Origin: Candidatus Heimdallarchaeota archaeon AB_125
GTDB taxonomy: Archaea; Asgardarchaeota; Heimdallarchaeia; Heimdallarchaeales; Heimdallarchaeaceae
NCBI GenBank assembly: GCA_001940755.1
Contig: MEHH01000053.1
Span: 1-12,073 of the forward strand
DNA length: 12,073 nucleotides
Reading direction: 5' to 3'
Every line of letters starts with the position of its first letter. The first letter of the stretch is position 1. Shown here piece after piece: positions 1 to 7,622 of this stretch. The notes under the pieces are model-generated. The model ran no database searches, was not told the DNA's origin, and saw only the letters and a program-made list of their open reading frames with translations. The translations under genes and the position numbers were made by a program.

Positions 1-111
1 GTTTACTAATCTTACAACTGCACTTGAATTTCGTATCTGCTGCTGAATAGTTTGAACTCCTTTCACGATATTTTCATCTTTGAAATCTATAGATATAAAT
101 GCACGAACCAT
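1..111 (-). CDS. thpR: RNA 2',3'-cyclic phosphodiesterase (ThpR/LigT family), N-terminal part
   Basis: Only the first 37 codons lie in the window; the gene runs off the left edge. The reverse-strand reading from ATG at 111 begins MVRAFISIDFKDENIV, the usual opening of ThpR/LigT proteins (M-R-x-F-I-A-I-D), followed by an amphipathic helix. It stops at RLVN, just before where the first HxT motif of the family would be expected. ThpR proteins hydrolyse 2',3'-cyclic phosphate RNA ends and are often found among archaeal RNA-processing genes. A TATA-like box lies 27 nt upstream and there is no Shine-Dalgarno, so the message is probably leaderless. It is divergent from the UPF0200 gene. The catalytic histidines are not visible here, so the call rests on the N-terminal signature alone. 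Confidence 0.7.
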   Translation of the reverse strand, partial: MVRAFISIDFKDENIVKGVQTIQQQIRNSSAVVRLVN

Positions 112-133
112 CTGCAAGTGGTATTTTTTTACA

Positions 134-142
134 ATTTTAAAA
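134..142 (-). promoter_or_regulatory. TATA-like box of the thpR-like gene
   Basis: An ATTTTAAAA/TTTTAAAAT element is centred 27 nt upstream of the reverse-strand ATG at 111. This is the usual archaeal TATA distance for a transcript starting at or next to the start codon. It is inferred from spacing and composition only. Confidence 0.5.
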
Positions 143-181
143 GTTTTGATACAATTCTGAAACTAATTTGCTTTAACAACA

Positions 182-190
182 TTTTTAATT
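182..190 (+). promoter_or_regulatory. TATA-like box of the UPF0200-UPF0201 operon
   Basis: TTTTTAATT is centred 23 nt before the ATG at 209 and 32 nt before the in-frame ATG at 218. No Shine-Dalgarno precedes either ATG. A transcript starting about 26 nt downstream of the box would begin almost at the start codon, so the box does not decide between the two ATGs. Confidence 0.4.
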
Positions 191-208
191 ACATTAAATC
201 TACTCACA

Positions 209-790
209 ATGAACTTAATGACTAAACCCAAATCAACTATTATAGGAGTAACTGGAATGCCAGGTTCTGGTAAAAGCGAATTTGCTAAATTTGCTGAGGA
301 ACTTGGTTATCATACTGTTGTTATGGGTGATGTTATTAGAGCTAAAGTTGTTGAGGAAGGATTTGAACCAACTCCTGAGATGAGCAGAAAATATATGCTC
401 AAACTAAGAGAGGAGCTTGGAGAAACTGCAGTAGCTCATTTAACATGCTCTGCTATAGAGAAATTAAAACAACAAGGTATTTACAGAATAATTATTGATG
501 GAATTAGAAGTCAAGCTGAAGTAACTCACTTCAAAAAACATCTAAATAATGATTTTCTTATTGTTGCCATTCATGTAGATCCAATCCTTAGATATGAACG
601 TCTTAGAGTTAGAGGAAGAAAAGATGCTCCTCAAACAGAAGAAGATTTCCGATTAAGAGACGATAGTGAATTAAAACTTGGTCTTGGCGAAACTATTGCG
701 TTCTCAAACTATGTCATTCCAAACAACAGTGCTATTGAATACTTTAGAGAACAGTCGTTAAGTCTTCTTAAAGAGTTAGATAAAAGGTGA
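209..790 (+). CDS. UPF0200 family P-loop kinase-like protein (dephospho-CoA kinase-related)
   Basis: This 193-residue protein has a Walker A loop GMPGSGKS at residues 16-23, a DGIRS segment near 97-101, a basic lid region (RLRVRGRKDAP), and the C-terminal RDDSEL...GLGETIAFSNYVIPN block typical of the archaeal UPF0200 family. These proteins resemble nucleoside monophosphate and dephospho-CoA kinases. Their true substrate is not established, and many archaea use a separate, unrelated GTP-dependent dephospho-CoA kinase, so I do not call it coaE. The stop codon overlaps the ribosome site of the UPF0201 gene downstream, so the two are almost certainly co-transcribed. The start could be ATG 209 or ATG 218; the protein core is unaffected. 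Confidence 0.88.
   Translation: MNLMTKPKSTIIGVTGMPGSGKSEFAKFAEELGYHTVVMGDVIRAKVVEEGFEPTPEMSRKYMLKLREELGETAVAHLTCSAIEKLKQQGIYRIIIDGIRSQAEVTHFKKHLNNDFLIVAIHVDPILRYERLRVRGRKDAPQTEEDFRLRDDSELKLGLGETIAFSNYVIPNNSAIEYFREQSLSLLKELDKR
786..790 (+). promoter_or_regulatory. Ribosome binding site of the UPF0201 gene
   Basis: GGTGA matches the archaeal anti-Shine-Dalgarno sequence, lies 4 nt before ATG 795 and contains the stop codon of the upstream gene. This suggests translational coupling and supports the chosen start. Confidence 0.6.
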
Positions 791-794
791 AGAA

Positions 795-1244
795 ATGCAA
801 CTTGAAGTAAGTTTGCGAGTTCCTCTCTATGATACTGAAGATGAAGATAAAGTTAAATTATGCTTTGAAAACTTACTTGATGATCTTCCTGAAATTAAGC
901 AAATTGAAGAAAACAAATTAACTTATCTTGTTGCTGAAAATCTTCCAGTTAAAACCTTAGAAAGACTCTTTATTTATATTAGACGAAAGGGTATTTTGGA
1001 TTCTGTTAGAAAATGCATTATTTATTATGCTACTTTAGATTCAGTAGTTATTAATTTGAATAAACAAGCACTTTTTGCTAATAAAATAGCCTTCATAACT
1101 GAAGATTCTTCATCTCCATTAGGAAATGTTCAACTAATCATAAAAACAAGCAAACCTTATGAATTCAAAGATTGGTTTGCACCAAAAACTGATGAAGGAA
1201 AAGAAATTCAACCTCGAAAATTTTCCGAAATCTTCACACTTTAG
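795..1244 (+). CDS. UPF0201 family protein (COG1931)
   Basis: This 149-residue protein matches the archaeal UPF0201 pattern: an N-terminal PLYDTEDEDKV strand-helix segment, ILDSVRK in the middle, then VVINLNKQALFANKIAF, SSPLGNVQL, and the C-terminal DWFAPKTDEGKEI signature (family DW-x-APRT-x-DG). The family has an RNA-binding-like fold related to COG1325, but its function is unproven. Pairing with UPF0200 is a recurrent archaeal arrangement and suggests a joint role. The last 11 bases overlap the end of the convergent rnz gene (1234-1244). No separate promoter is visible; it follows the UPF0200 gene after a 4 nt gap. Confidence 0.9.
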   Translation: MQLEVSLRVPLYDTEDEDKVKLCFENLLDDLPEIKQIEENKLTYLVAENLPVKTLERLFIYIRRKGILDSVRKCIIYYATLDSVVINLNKQALFANKIAFITEDSSSPLGNVQLIIKTSKPYEFKDWFAPKTDEGKEIQPRKFSEIFTL

Positions 1245-2154
1245 ATTTTAATTTAACCTTAAGTCCATCTTCTGCAAATTCACAATTTGAGAAAATTTCC
1301 TTAGCATCCCTTAATGATTCTTCTAAATTCTTATGAAGTTCAGAAATATGGGTCATTATTAATCGTTTTACTTTTGCTTGTTTAGCAACATTAGCAGCAT
1401 CAGTGCATGTAGAATGGAGATATTTCTTTGCTCGTACTTCTTCATATGAAGGGTATGTTGCATCATGAATTAGCAAATCAGCATTTTGAGCATATTCAAC
1501 TGTTGTCTCATCAAAAGGTGTATCTCCAGTAATTATAACTTTCAAACTGTTATCTTCAACCTCATCCAAGACATCAGATGGATGAATTGCTTTTCCATTA
1601 ATTTCAATGACTTTTCCATTCTGAAGTTTCTTCCATAATTCCCCTCTTGGAATGTTTAGTTCAGATGCTTTTTCAACATTGAATCTACCGATTTTAGGTT
1701 TTGTAACTAATTTATAACCAAAGCTAGTATCTGAATGGCTTAATGGGAACGACTCTAAAAGAAAATCCTTATTTTCCAATACTATACCTCCAGATGTTTC
1801 AATGATTTCAATATCAAAATCAGGTTTGAATCTATATGCAAAAAATAAAAGAGAAATAAACTTAGAAGTCCATTCTGGACCAATTATCTTGATGGGAGTT
1901 TTAATATTTCTAAAATTTCTTGTTGTAAGTAATCCCATTATTCCTAAAGTATGATCGGAATGAAGATGAGTTAGAATTATTGTCAATTTTGTGAACTTGA
2001 TTTTCTGTTCTATCATTTGATATTGTGTTGCTTCTCCAACATCAAATAGAAGAGTATGACTCTTGTATTTCACAACAATTGCACTTTGCTTTCTAGATAA
2101 TTGTGGTGGAGCTGACGAAGTTCCAAGAAAGGTTATGTTAATTTCATTTGCCAT
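1234..2154 (-). CDS. rnz: Ribonuclease Z (tRNase Z), tRNA 3'-end endonuclease
   Basis: This 306-residue metallo-beta-lactamase-fold enzyme cleaves the 3' trailer from precursor tRNAs in the cytoplasm. Visible signatures are FLGTSSAPP at residues 9-17, a GEATQYQM substrate motif at 40-47 (usually GEGTQ), the zinc motif HLHSDH at 63-68, and further metal ligands at H140, D211 (in TGDTPFD) and H269 (in MTHIS). The HST motif at 247-249 and the 306-residue length fit the short bacterial/archaeal form (RNase ZS). It is the last gene of the prs-trmG10-rnz operon, 4 nt after trmG10. A GTGAT ribosome site overlaps the trmG10 stop. Its 3' end overlaps UPF0201 by 11 bp. Confidence 0.95.
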   Translation of the reverse strand: MANEINITFLGTSSAPPQLSRKQSAIVVKYKSHTLLFDVGEATQYQMIEQKIKFTKLTIILTHLHSDHTLGIMGLLTTRNFRNIKTPIKIIGPEWTSKFISLLFFAYRFKPDFDIEIIETSGGIVLENKDFLLESFPLSHSDTSFGYKLVTKPKIGRFNVEKASELNIPRGELWKKLQNGKVIEINGKAIHPSDVLDEVEDNSLKVIITGDTPFDETTVEYAQNADLLIHDATYPSYEEVRAKKYLHSTCTDAANVAKQAKVKRLIMTHISELHKNLEESLRDAKEIFSNCEFAEDGLKVKLKSKV

Positions 2155-2157
2155 TCT

Positions 2158-2162
2158 ATCAC
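2158..2162 (-). promoter_or_regulatory. Ribosome binding site of rnz
   Basis: On the reverse strand GTGAT lies 3 nt before the rnz ATG and overlaps the TGA of trmG10. It matches the end of the archaeal anti-Shine-Dalgarno region. The spacing is short, so this is suggestive only. Confidence 0.4.
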
Positions 2163-3187
2163 TTTAAGACAAGAATTCTTCTAGTTAACGATTTATGTAT
2201 GAAAGTATCTATTAGTGTTACTATTTGATAATCAGTTCTATCAACAATGTTTTCAGGTTCAATTGAAGAAGGAGTGCAATACACTAGATATCTGTTTTTC
2301 ATTAAGTAATCTCTAGATTCTACTAGAAAATCATAAGTTAGTTGTGAAACCTTTTCTCCATGAGTAGACGACTGAAGTGAATATGGAGGATCTGTTGCAA
2401 TAGCATGAAATGATCTTATTGGTATATTACGAGAATCTCCCTGTACTAATCCAGTTCTACTTCGTTTAAACTGTTTCATATTTCTTACTGAACCTTTTAC
2501 AGCTTCAAAATCTAAATCTGAGCCAATTGCATAAGCTCCTAAATACGATGCTTCTAGAAGAAAACCTCCTCCTCCACAAAAAGGATCAAAGAATACTTCG
2601 TTTTTCTTTATTCTTGATAAGTTCACAAGAGCTCTAGCATAATCGGTTCTCATAGCACCTGGTCTGAAGAAATCCCTCTTTCCTGGTTCTCGAATTGAGT
2701 ATTTTTTACGATTAATTGACCATATTTCTAAACCTAAGAAGAATCGCTTCTTTATTAGAATGGTTCTAAAAGTATATTGGGGATGTTTTAAGTCAACTTC
2801 AAGTTTTTTGAAAGAAAATTTATTGAAAATATGGTTTCCTAATTCTCTCTCTAAATCCATAGTTCTGAGTTTAATCTCTTTCTTTCCAATTTTGGTCACT
2901 CTCGAACAGAAAGTTGAACTATGTTTTAGCTCAGAAATATCATGAGACTGTAGGAAATTTATCTTATTATCATCAATATCTCCAACATCTAGCAACTCCA
3001 GTAAAGAGTGAACAAAAGCACATCTGCTTACAGCAAATACTGGATCATCTGCTGTTTCGAAAATGACTACTTGAGAATTAACCTCTACGATTGTATAACT
3101 AATATCCTCTGCTTCTAGAACAGCATATAACTCTTCATATCCGAGTGGTTGAAAATGCCCACAGATATGTGCTAGGTATTTTTTCAT
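2159..3187 (-). CDS. trmG10: tRNA (guanine(10)-N2)-methyltransferase, Trm-G10 / Trm11 family
   Basis: This 342-residue protein likely makes m2G/m2,2G at position 10 of tRNA using S-adenosylmethionine. The N-terminal half (about 1-165) is the NTD-THUMP tRNA-binding region with low-conservation beta segments. The C-terminal half is a Rossmann-fold methyltransferase with FFRPGAMR at 173-180, AdoMet motif I DPFCGGGGFL at 201-210, the acidic GSDLD loop at 222-226, and the catalytic DPPY at 266-269. The first of these and the length favour Trm-G10 over the longer THUMP enzyme Trm14. The start overlaps the prs stop as ATGA, and GAGGA lies 9 nt upstream of the ATG, so it is translated within the prs operon. 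Confidence 0.88.
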   Translation of the reverse strand: MKKYLAHICGHFQPLGYEELYAVLEAEDISYTIVEVNSQVVIFETADDPVFAVSRCAFVHSLLELLDVGDIDDNKINFLQSHDISELKHSSTFCSRVTKIGKKEIKLRTMDLERELGNHIFNKFSFKKLEVDLKHPQYTFRTILIKKRFFLGLEIWSINRKKYSIREPGKRDFFRPGAMRTDYARALVNLSRIKKNEVFFDPFCGGGGFLLEASYLGAYAIGSDLDFEAVKGSVRNMKQFKRSRTGLVQGDSRNIPIRSFHAIATDPPYSLQSSTHGEKVSQLTYDFLVESRDYLMKNRYLVYCTPSSIEPENIVDRTDYQIVTLIDTFIHKSLTRRILVLK

Positions 3188-4074
3188 AGAAATTTTTCCT
3201 CAATAAATTTGCTTATTAGTAAACTAATATCAATTTGCTCAATATCATCTCTAGGAATAGTATTAACTGATATGATGTCCTTTACCCCCATTTCTCTCAT
3301 TTCATTGAAAACCTTGTTCTCAGCAAGTGCGTGAACAACAACAAACTGAATATTAGAAGGATTTTTTTCTAGCAGAAGTTTTATTGCTTTCAGAGCTGTT
3401 CCCCCTGAAGTGATTACATCATCCAAAAGAATAATTGACTTTGATTGACACTCATATTCAGTATCTTTGAATCTCACATCGTGATCAATTGGGTCTCTGT
3501 ATTTTTCCAATACGAAACTTGGCAAAGAAAGTTCTTTTGCAAATAAAGCTATATCTTCTTTACTTCCTTTATCAGGTCCTACAATAACCCAGTCTTCAGT
3601 TATTTTGTCCTTGAAGTAATCGATAATTGCTGGAAGAATACTCAGATTATATTTTTCCAAATCTTTAGCAGTGTTATGAAAAACCTCAGAATTATGAACA
3701 TTGACTGTCACCAGTGAATCAATTCCTGCAGTTGAGAGTAGATCCATAGTTATACTATGAGAAACAACTTCTCCATCTACCCTCTTTCTATCAGCTCTTG
3801 CATAGCATAAGTAGGGAATTATCGCAATTATTTTATCTGCTCCTAGTTCCTTTAACGTCTTAGAAAGGAGGAGTAGTTCAAGCAAACTTTTTTCCTGGTT
3901 AGGAAAGGTTGTTTGAACAATTATTATATCTTCCTTGTCAGGATTTCCTTCAATTTGAAGGTATGATTCTCCATCAGAAAAGAGTTTGTAGGATAAACCT
4001 AACTGATTAAGATTCAACTGCTCTGCTATTTTTTGAGCTATCTTCTCTGAATTAGGACCAGCAAGTATTTTCAT
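3184..4074 (-). CDS. prs: Ribose-phosphate pyrophosphokinase (PRPP synthetase)
   Basis: This 296-residue enzyme makes 5-phosphoribosyl 1-diphosphate from ribose 5-phosphate and ATP for purine, pyrimidine, histidine and NAD synthesis. It has FSDGESYLQIEG near 32-43, the catalytic flexible-loop segment YARADRKRVDGEVVS at 91-105, VGPDKGSKEDIALFA at 165-179 and the PRPP-binding loop DDVITSGGT at 218-226. It lacks the extra length of bacterial class I enzymes (about 315 residues), as is usual in archaea. It is the first gene of the prs-trmG10-rnz operon and is divergent from lonB across a 161 bp spacer. The ATG has TATA-like elements 21 and 32 nt upstream and no clear Shine-Dalgarno. Confidence 0.95.
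   Translation of the reverse strand: MKILAGPNSEKIAQKIAEQLNLNQLGLSYKLFSDGESYLQIEGNPDKEDIIIVQTTFPNQEKSLLELLLLSKTLKELGADKIIAIIPYLCYARADRKRVDGEVVSHSITMDLLSTAGIDSLVTVNVHNSEVFHNTAKDLEKYNLSILPAIIDYFKDKITEDWVIVGPDKGSKEDIALFAKELSLPSFVLEKYRDPIDHDVRFKDTEYECQSKSIILLDDVITSGGTALKAIKLLLEKNPSNIQFVVVHALAENKVFNEMREMGVKDIISVNTIPRDDIEQIDISLLISKFIEEKFL
3197..3201 (-). promoter_or_regulatory. Ribosome binding site of trmG10
   Basis: GAGGA on the reverse strand, inside the 3' end of prs, ends 9 nt before the trmG10 ATG. It fits a Shine-Dalgarno for an internal operon gene whose start overlaps the upstream stop (ATGA). Confidence 0.45.
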
Positions 4075-4090
4075 CTTTCTCTAGCCAATA

Positions 4091-4110
4091 TTATTAAATG
4101 GAAATTAAAG
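4091..4110 (-). promoter_or_regulatory. TATA-like region of the prs-trmG10-rnz operon
   Basis: On the reverse strand this holds CTTTAATTTC and, closer in, ATTTAATAA, centred about 32 and 21 nt before the prs ATG at 4074. Either could be the TATA box; both imply a very short or absent leader. The rest of the 161 bp divergent spacer (4075-4235) shows no RNA gene or clear hairpin. Confidence 0.4.
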
Positions 4111-4206
4111 CCTTTTCATTTCTATTATAGGTTTTTTAGCATCTAAAACAGTTTGAATTTTGACCAAAAACATATCTTTATTAACGTTAGTAATCCCTAT
4201 CAATTG

Positions 4207-4215
4207 AAAATAATT
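4207..4215 (+). promoter_or_regulatory. TATA-like box of lonB
   Basis: AAAATAATT is centred about 25 nt before ATG 4236. No Shine-Dalgarno is present, so the message may be leaderless. Confidence 0.4.
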
Positions 4216-4235
4216 CTATCTTCATTTGTGATATT

Positions 4236-6176
4236 ATGGCGTCTGGAACGCAACCTAAGAGCAAGAAAAAGACAAAGTCTAAAGCTAAGAGAGATGTTCT
4301 GTTAGACATTGAATTTAATGACACTAGTGAAATCTCTGTACCACCCCGACTAATTGATCAAGTTATTGGCCAAGAAAATGCTTCAGTAATCATTAAGAAA
4401 GCAGCTTTGCAAAGAAGACATGTTCTTTTAATTGGAGAACCTGGTACAGGTAAAAGTATGCTCGGGCAAGCTATGGCTGAGCTACTTCCAAAAGAGGAAC
4501 TTGTTGATGTTTTGTGCATAGCTAATCCTAAATATCCAAATCAACCTCGTGTTGCTACTCTTCCTGCTGGTCATGGTGCAAGAAAAGTAGAGATGGATCA
4601 AGAGGTTGCAAGAAAGAGTGGAAACAAGCGTTTTATTATTTCAATCGCAATTTTATTAGCAATAATTGGTTATGCATTAATAGCCACAGCTGGTAATCCA
4701 GCAAGTCAGCCAACAACTCTTTTGATGGCTATGTTTGTAGGATTTTTCATATTTTTCATGCTTAATCAATCAAGATCAAAAAGTGAAGCACTAGTACCGA
4801 AATTACTTGTTGATAATAGTAAACGGGATAAAGCACCGTTCAATGATGCGACAGGTTCACATGCTGGTGCCCTTTTAGGAGATGTACGACATGATCCGTT
4901 CCAATCTGGAGGATTAGGAACACCTCCTCATGAACGAGTTGAAAGCGGGTTGATTCACAAATCCCATCTAGGTGTTCTCTATAGTGATGAAATTGGTACA
5001 CTTGAAATGAGAACCCAACAAAAATTACTTACAGCTATGCAAGAAGGTAAACTGCAGATTACAGGTCAATCAGAGCTAAGTAGTGGAGCAATGGTTAGAA
5101 GCGAACCAGTTCCATGTAATTTTGTCTTAATTGCTGCAGGTAACATTGAAACTACTCGAAACATGCATCCTGCCCTTAGATCTCGTATTCAAGGTTCTGG
5201 TTACGAAGTCTATATGACTGATACCATGCCAGATACTCCAGAAAACAGACGAAAGCTTGCTAGGTTCTGTGCTCAAGAGATTGTGAAAGATCGCAAAATA
5301 CCTCACTTCACACATGAAGCTGTTGAAGAAATCGTCTATGAGGCACAAAGAAGAGCTGACAAGAAAGGCCATCTTACTTTACGTTTAAGGGAGTTAGGTG
5401 GATTAATTAGAGCTGCTGGAGATTTAGCAAAGGAAATAGGTGAGGAGTTAGTTTCTGCAGAAACTCTCAGAAATGCAAAGGTAATTGCAAGAACTTTAGA
5501 AAATCAGATGAGTGATTCTTATGCAGATTCAAGAAAGCTTTACAAAATCTTTGAAACAGATGATGCTAAGGTTGGGAGAGTGAATGGTCTTGCTGTCATT
5601 AATCAAAGATCAGGAATCGTTATGCCAATTGAAGCAGAAGTTGTCCCAGCATTCAGTAGAAGAGAGGGTAAAATCATTGCAACTGGACAACTAAGAATTA
5701 TCGCCAGAGAAGCAGTACAAAATGTTTCAGCTATTGTGAAGAAATATGTTGGAAAAGACATCTCTGATTTCGATTATCATATTCAATTTGTGGGTGCATA
5801 CGCTGGAGTTGAAGGAGATTCTGCTTCTATTTCTATAGCTGTATCAATAATTTCTGCATTGGAAAAAGCTCCAATTAGACAAGATACTGCAATGACAGGA
5901 AGCTTAACTGTTAGAGGAGTCGTAATTCCTGTTGGTGGTGTTACCGCAAAAATCGAAGCAGCAGCTGAAGCAGGAATAAAACGAGTTATTGTTCCAATTC
6001 AGAACATAGATGATGTTAAGCTAGAGGATAGATACAAAAATAAAGTAGAAATTATCCCTGTTTCAAACTTCCATGAGGTTCTTCGAAATGCTCTTCCGAA
6101 GGAATTCAGTTACGTTGCTAAGAAGTATGAAGATTTAGCTTTAGAACATACTGTTCTTGAGAATAAAAAGAAATGA
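4236..6176 (+). CDS. lonB: Archaeal Lon protease, membrane-anchored (LonB)
   Basis: This 646-residue ATP-dependent protease has the complete LonB layout. A lysine-rich N-terminus (residues 7-19) comes first. Walker A GEPGTGKS is at 67-74. Two membrane segments are inserted in the AAA+ domain at about 133-152 and 161-176, followed by Walker B VLYSDE at 247-252. A helical part leads to the C-terminal protease domain with catalytic S529 in EGDSAS and K572 in TAKIEAAAEAG. The 43-residue Ser-Lys spacing equals that of other Lon enzymes. LonB degrades unfolded and regulatory proteins at the cytoplasmic face of the membrane and is the main membrane quality-control protease of archaea, which generally lack FtsH. 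The length is normal. It is followed after 6 nt by a small unknown gene, probably co-transcribed. Confidence 0.97.
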   Translation: MASGTQPKSKKKTKSKAKRDVLLDIEFNDTSEISVPPRLIDQVIGQENASVIIKKAALQRRHVLLIGEPGTGKSMLGQAMAELLPKEELVDVLCIANPKYPNQPRVATLPAGHGARKVEMDQEVARKSGNKRFIISIAILLAIIGYALIATAGNPASQPTTLLMAMFVGFFIFFMLNQSRSKSEALVPKLLVDNSKRDKAPFNDATGSHAGALLGDVRHDPFQSGGLGTPPHERVESGLIHKSHLGVLYSDEIGTLEMRTQQKLLTAMQEGKLQITGQSELSSGAMVRSEPVPCNFVLIAAGNIETTRNMHPALRSRIQGSGYEVYMTDTMPDTPENRRKLARFCAQEIVKDRKIPHFTHEAVEEIVYEAQRRADKKGHLTLRLRELGGLIRAAGDLAKEIGEELVSAETLRNAKVIARTLENQMSDSYADSRKLYKIFETDDAKVGRVNGLAVINQRSGIVMPIEAEVVPAFSRREGKIIATGQLRIIAREAVQNVSAIVKKYVGKDISDFDYHIQFVGAYAGVEGDSASISIAVSIISALEKAPIRQDTAMTGSLTVRGVVIPVGGVTAKIEAAAEAGIKRVIVPIQNIDDVKLEDRYKNKVEIIPVSNFHEVLRNALPKEFSYVAKKYEDLALEHTVLENKKK

Positions 6177-6182
6177 TCCTAA

Positions 6183-6503
6183 ATGACAACTTCAGGTTTT
6201 TATCATTACTATTGTGGGATTACTGCTCAACCTAATGATGAAGAACAATATGAAGACCTTGGAGATTTTGATCTTCATTTACACATGGTTCAAAAGGAAC
6301 TTGAAGAAAAAGAACCAAAACGACAACCTAGATTGGAAACAACTTTTTTTCTAGAGGATTGGATAGAAATTCAACTAATGTTTAGGGCTTCTTACAGGGA
6401 TGGAACTGAAGATATTCACAGATTTATTGATTTAGTTACAGAAGAACTTCAAGGGCAATTGAATATTGTAATTGTTGACTTCACTATTGAATCAATTGTC
6501 TGA
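6183..6503 (+). CDS. Small acidic protein of unknown function downstream of lonB
   Basis: I do not recognise this 106-residue protein. It starts 6 nt after the lonB stop on the same strand and is probably in the same transcript; no promoter fits between them. It is rich in acidic residues (the EEQYEDLGDFD stretch near 21-31) and has an aromatic N-terminus (FYHYYCGI). A charged helical part (about 35-50) is followed by strand-like segments (FFLEDWIEIQLMF, then LNIVIVDFTI near the C-terminus), suggesting a small alpha/beta domain. It has no signal peptide or membrane segment. Codon use resembles its neighbours and it fills the space to the convergent AmrS-like gene, leaving 9 nt. A link to LonB is inferred from position only. 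Confidence 0.7.
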   Translation: MTTSGFYHYYCGITAQPNDEEQYEDLGDFDLHLHMVQKELEEKEPKRQPRLETTFFLEDWIEIQLMFRASYRDGTEDIHRFIDLVTEELQGQLNIVIVDFTIESIV

Positions 6504-6512
6504 AAATCTGGT

Positions 6513-7553
6513 CTATTTGAAAACTATATTAAGATTAGTTTCACATTTATTGCAATTTCCTTGTAAAGAAACTCTCCTTACTTCTGTGTCAGAAGCTCCT
6601 CTGTGAATTAGTAATTCTTTACAGTTTGGACAGTATGTGTTTGTTGCTTCATGATCAGGCACATTATCTAGATAAATAAACTCCAAGCCTACATCTTTAG
6701 CTACTTCATAACACTTCTCTAATAATTCAGTTGATGTTGGTTGCAATTCCTTTAATCTATGTGATGGTATTAGTCTTGCTAAGTGTAATGGAACAGATGG
6801 TGAGAGTTCTTCTTTAATCCAAGTAGCTAGTTCTCTTGTTTCTTCCTCAGTATTTCCAAGAGCTTCATGAATAGCTAAATTTAACTCAATAAGTTTTCCT
6901 TTTTCATGGATTAACTTGATAGTCTTCTTGATGTCATTAATTGTACCAGCATGACACTTCTCTTGGTATCCAGAATCAGATAATGACTTAATATCAATTG
7001 TAACAGCATCAACAAATTCTAGAATTTCAGATACAGGTTCTTCGCAGAAATAAGCATTAGTTCTGAGCAGCACTTTAAGATTTCTTTGTTGAGCAAGTTT
7101 GGCAGTATCACGAACCCATTCAAAAGAAATCAAAGGCTCAGCTTCTCCAAAAGCAATAACCTTTGAACCAGAAGCCATACTAAACATTGCAGCTTGATCT
7201 GGTGCGAGTTTTTTTGCACCAACTTCAGAAGGATCAACACCAAGCTTTTCAGGCATTGAACAATAATCACAATCTAAATTACAATTAAATGTAGAAAATG
7301 TTTGCACTCTAGAATTTGGAAAGAAATGATATACATGCTGTTTTTCAATCATATCTATTTTCATGTCAGTATATCCATAAGTCAAGGAGTACAGTTTCCC
7401 TTCTATGTTTACACGTGAAAAACACTTACCTCTCTCACCTACTAATAAAGTACAGCGGATTGGACAAAGTTGACATTGAGCTACTTTGTTACTTTCATCT
7501 ATTATTTCATAGTATTCAGCTTCATGCATTGTAGACTGTGACATAGGCTTCAT
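6513..7553 (-). CDS. amrS: AmmeMemoRadiSam-type radical SAM protein (AmrS-like, COG1180)
   Basis: This 346-residue iron-sulfur protein has an N-terminal cysteine module CQLCPIRC...GKC (C27, C30, C34, C44), then YSLTYG and IEKQHVYHFFPNS. The radical SAM cluster motif CNLDCDYC follows (C91, C95, C98). A barrel carries SAM-contact segments, and a C-terminal zinc-ribbon-like part has CPNC (308-311) and CNKC (334-337). This order is that of the AmrS family, which belongs with the Memo and AMMECR1 proteins; neither partner is in the window. After the third cluster cysteine it reads SMPEK instead of the usual QNW, and FGEAEP stands where TYNEP is usual, so it is a divergent member. It is divergent from another radical SAM gene. 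Older annotation would call it a pyruvate formate-lyase activase, which is probably wrong. Confidence 0.82.
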   Translation of the reverse strand: MKPMSQSTMHEAEYYEIIDESNKVAQCQLCPIRCTLLVGERGKCFSRVNIEGKLYSLTYGYTDMKIDMIEKQHVYHFFPNSRVQTFSTFNCNLDCDYCSMPEKLGVDPSEVGAKKLAPDQAAMFSMASGSKVIAFGEAEPLISFEWVRDTAKLAQQRNLKVLLRTNAYFCEEPVSEILEFVDAVTIDIKSLSDSGYQEKCHAGTINDIKKTIKLIHEKGKLIELNLAIHEALGNTEEETRELATWIKEELSPSVPLHLARLIPSHRLKELQPTSTELLEKCYEVAKDVGLEFIYLDNVPDHEATNTYCPNCKELLIHRGASDTEVRRVSLQGNCNKCETNLNIVFK

Positions 7554-7570
7554 GACTATCTTTGAACTTC

Positions 7571-7590
7571 ATTATTAAATATTATTAAAC
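7571..7590 (-). promoter_or_regulatory. TATA-like direct repeat upstream of the AmrS-like gene
   Basis: Two nearly identical 10-base units (ATTATTAAAT then ATTATTAAAC, plus-strand reading) lie side by side, centred about 22 and 32 nt before the reverse-strand ATG at 7553. Either or both could act as TATA box. Confidence 0.4.
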
Positions 7591-7602
7591 TGTCATGTTT
7601 TC

Positions 7603-7622
7603 TGAAGACAAAATAATCTTCA
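7603..7622. promoter_or_regulatory. Short inverted repeat in the divergent radical SAM spacer
   Basis: TGAAGA and TCTTCA form perfect 6 bp arms separated by 8 nt, lying between the two divergent radical SAM genes and just upstream of the AmrS-like TATA region. It could be an operator for a dimeric regulator, but a repeat this short can arise by chance in AT-rich DNA. Confidence 0.25.

Noticed and set aside
209..790. Calling the UPF0200 gene coaE (dephospho-CoA kinase)
   Set aside because: Similarity to CoaE is general P-loop kinase similarity, and many archaea make CoA with a different, GTP-dependent enzyme.
2760..2945. Reading frame antisense to trmG10
   Set aside because: It lies wholly inside a well supported gene and shows no family features.
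5127..5372. Reading frame antisense to lonB
   Set aside because: It is the shadow of the conserved LonB AAA+ region.
7316..7534. Reading frame antisense to the AmrS-like gene
   Set aside because: It lies within the cysteine module of that gene on the other strand and looks like a chance frame.
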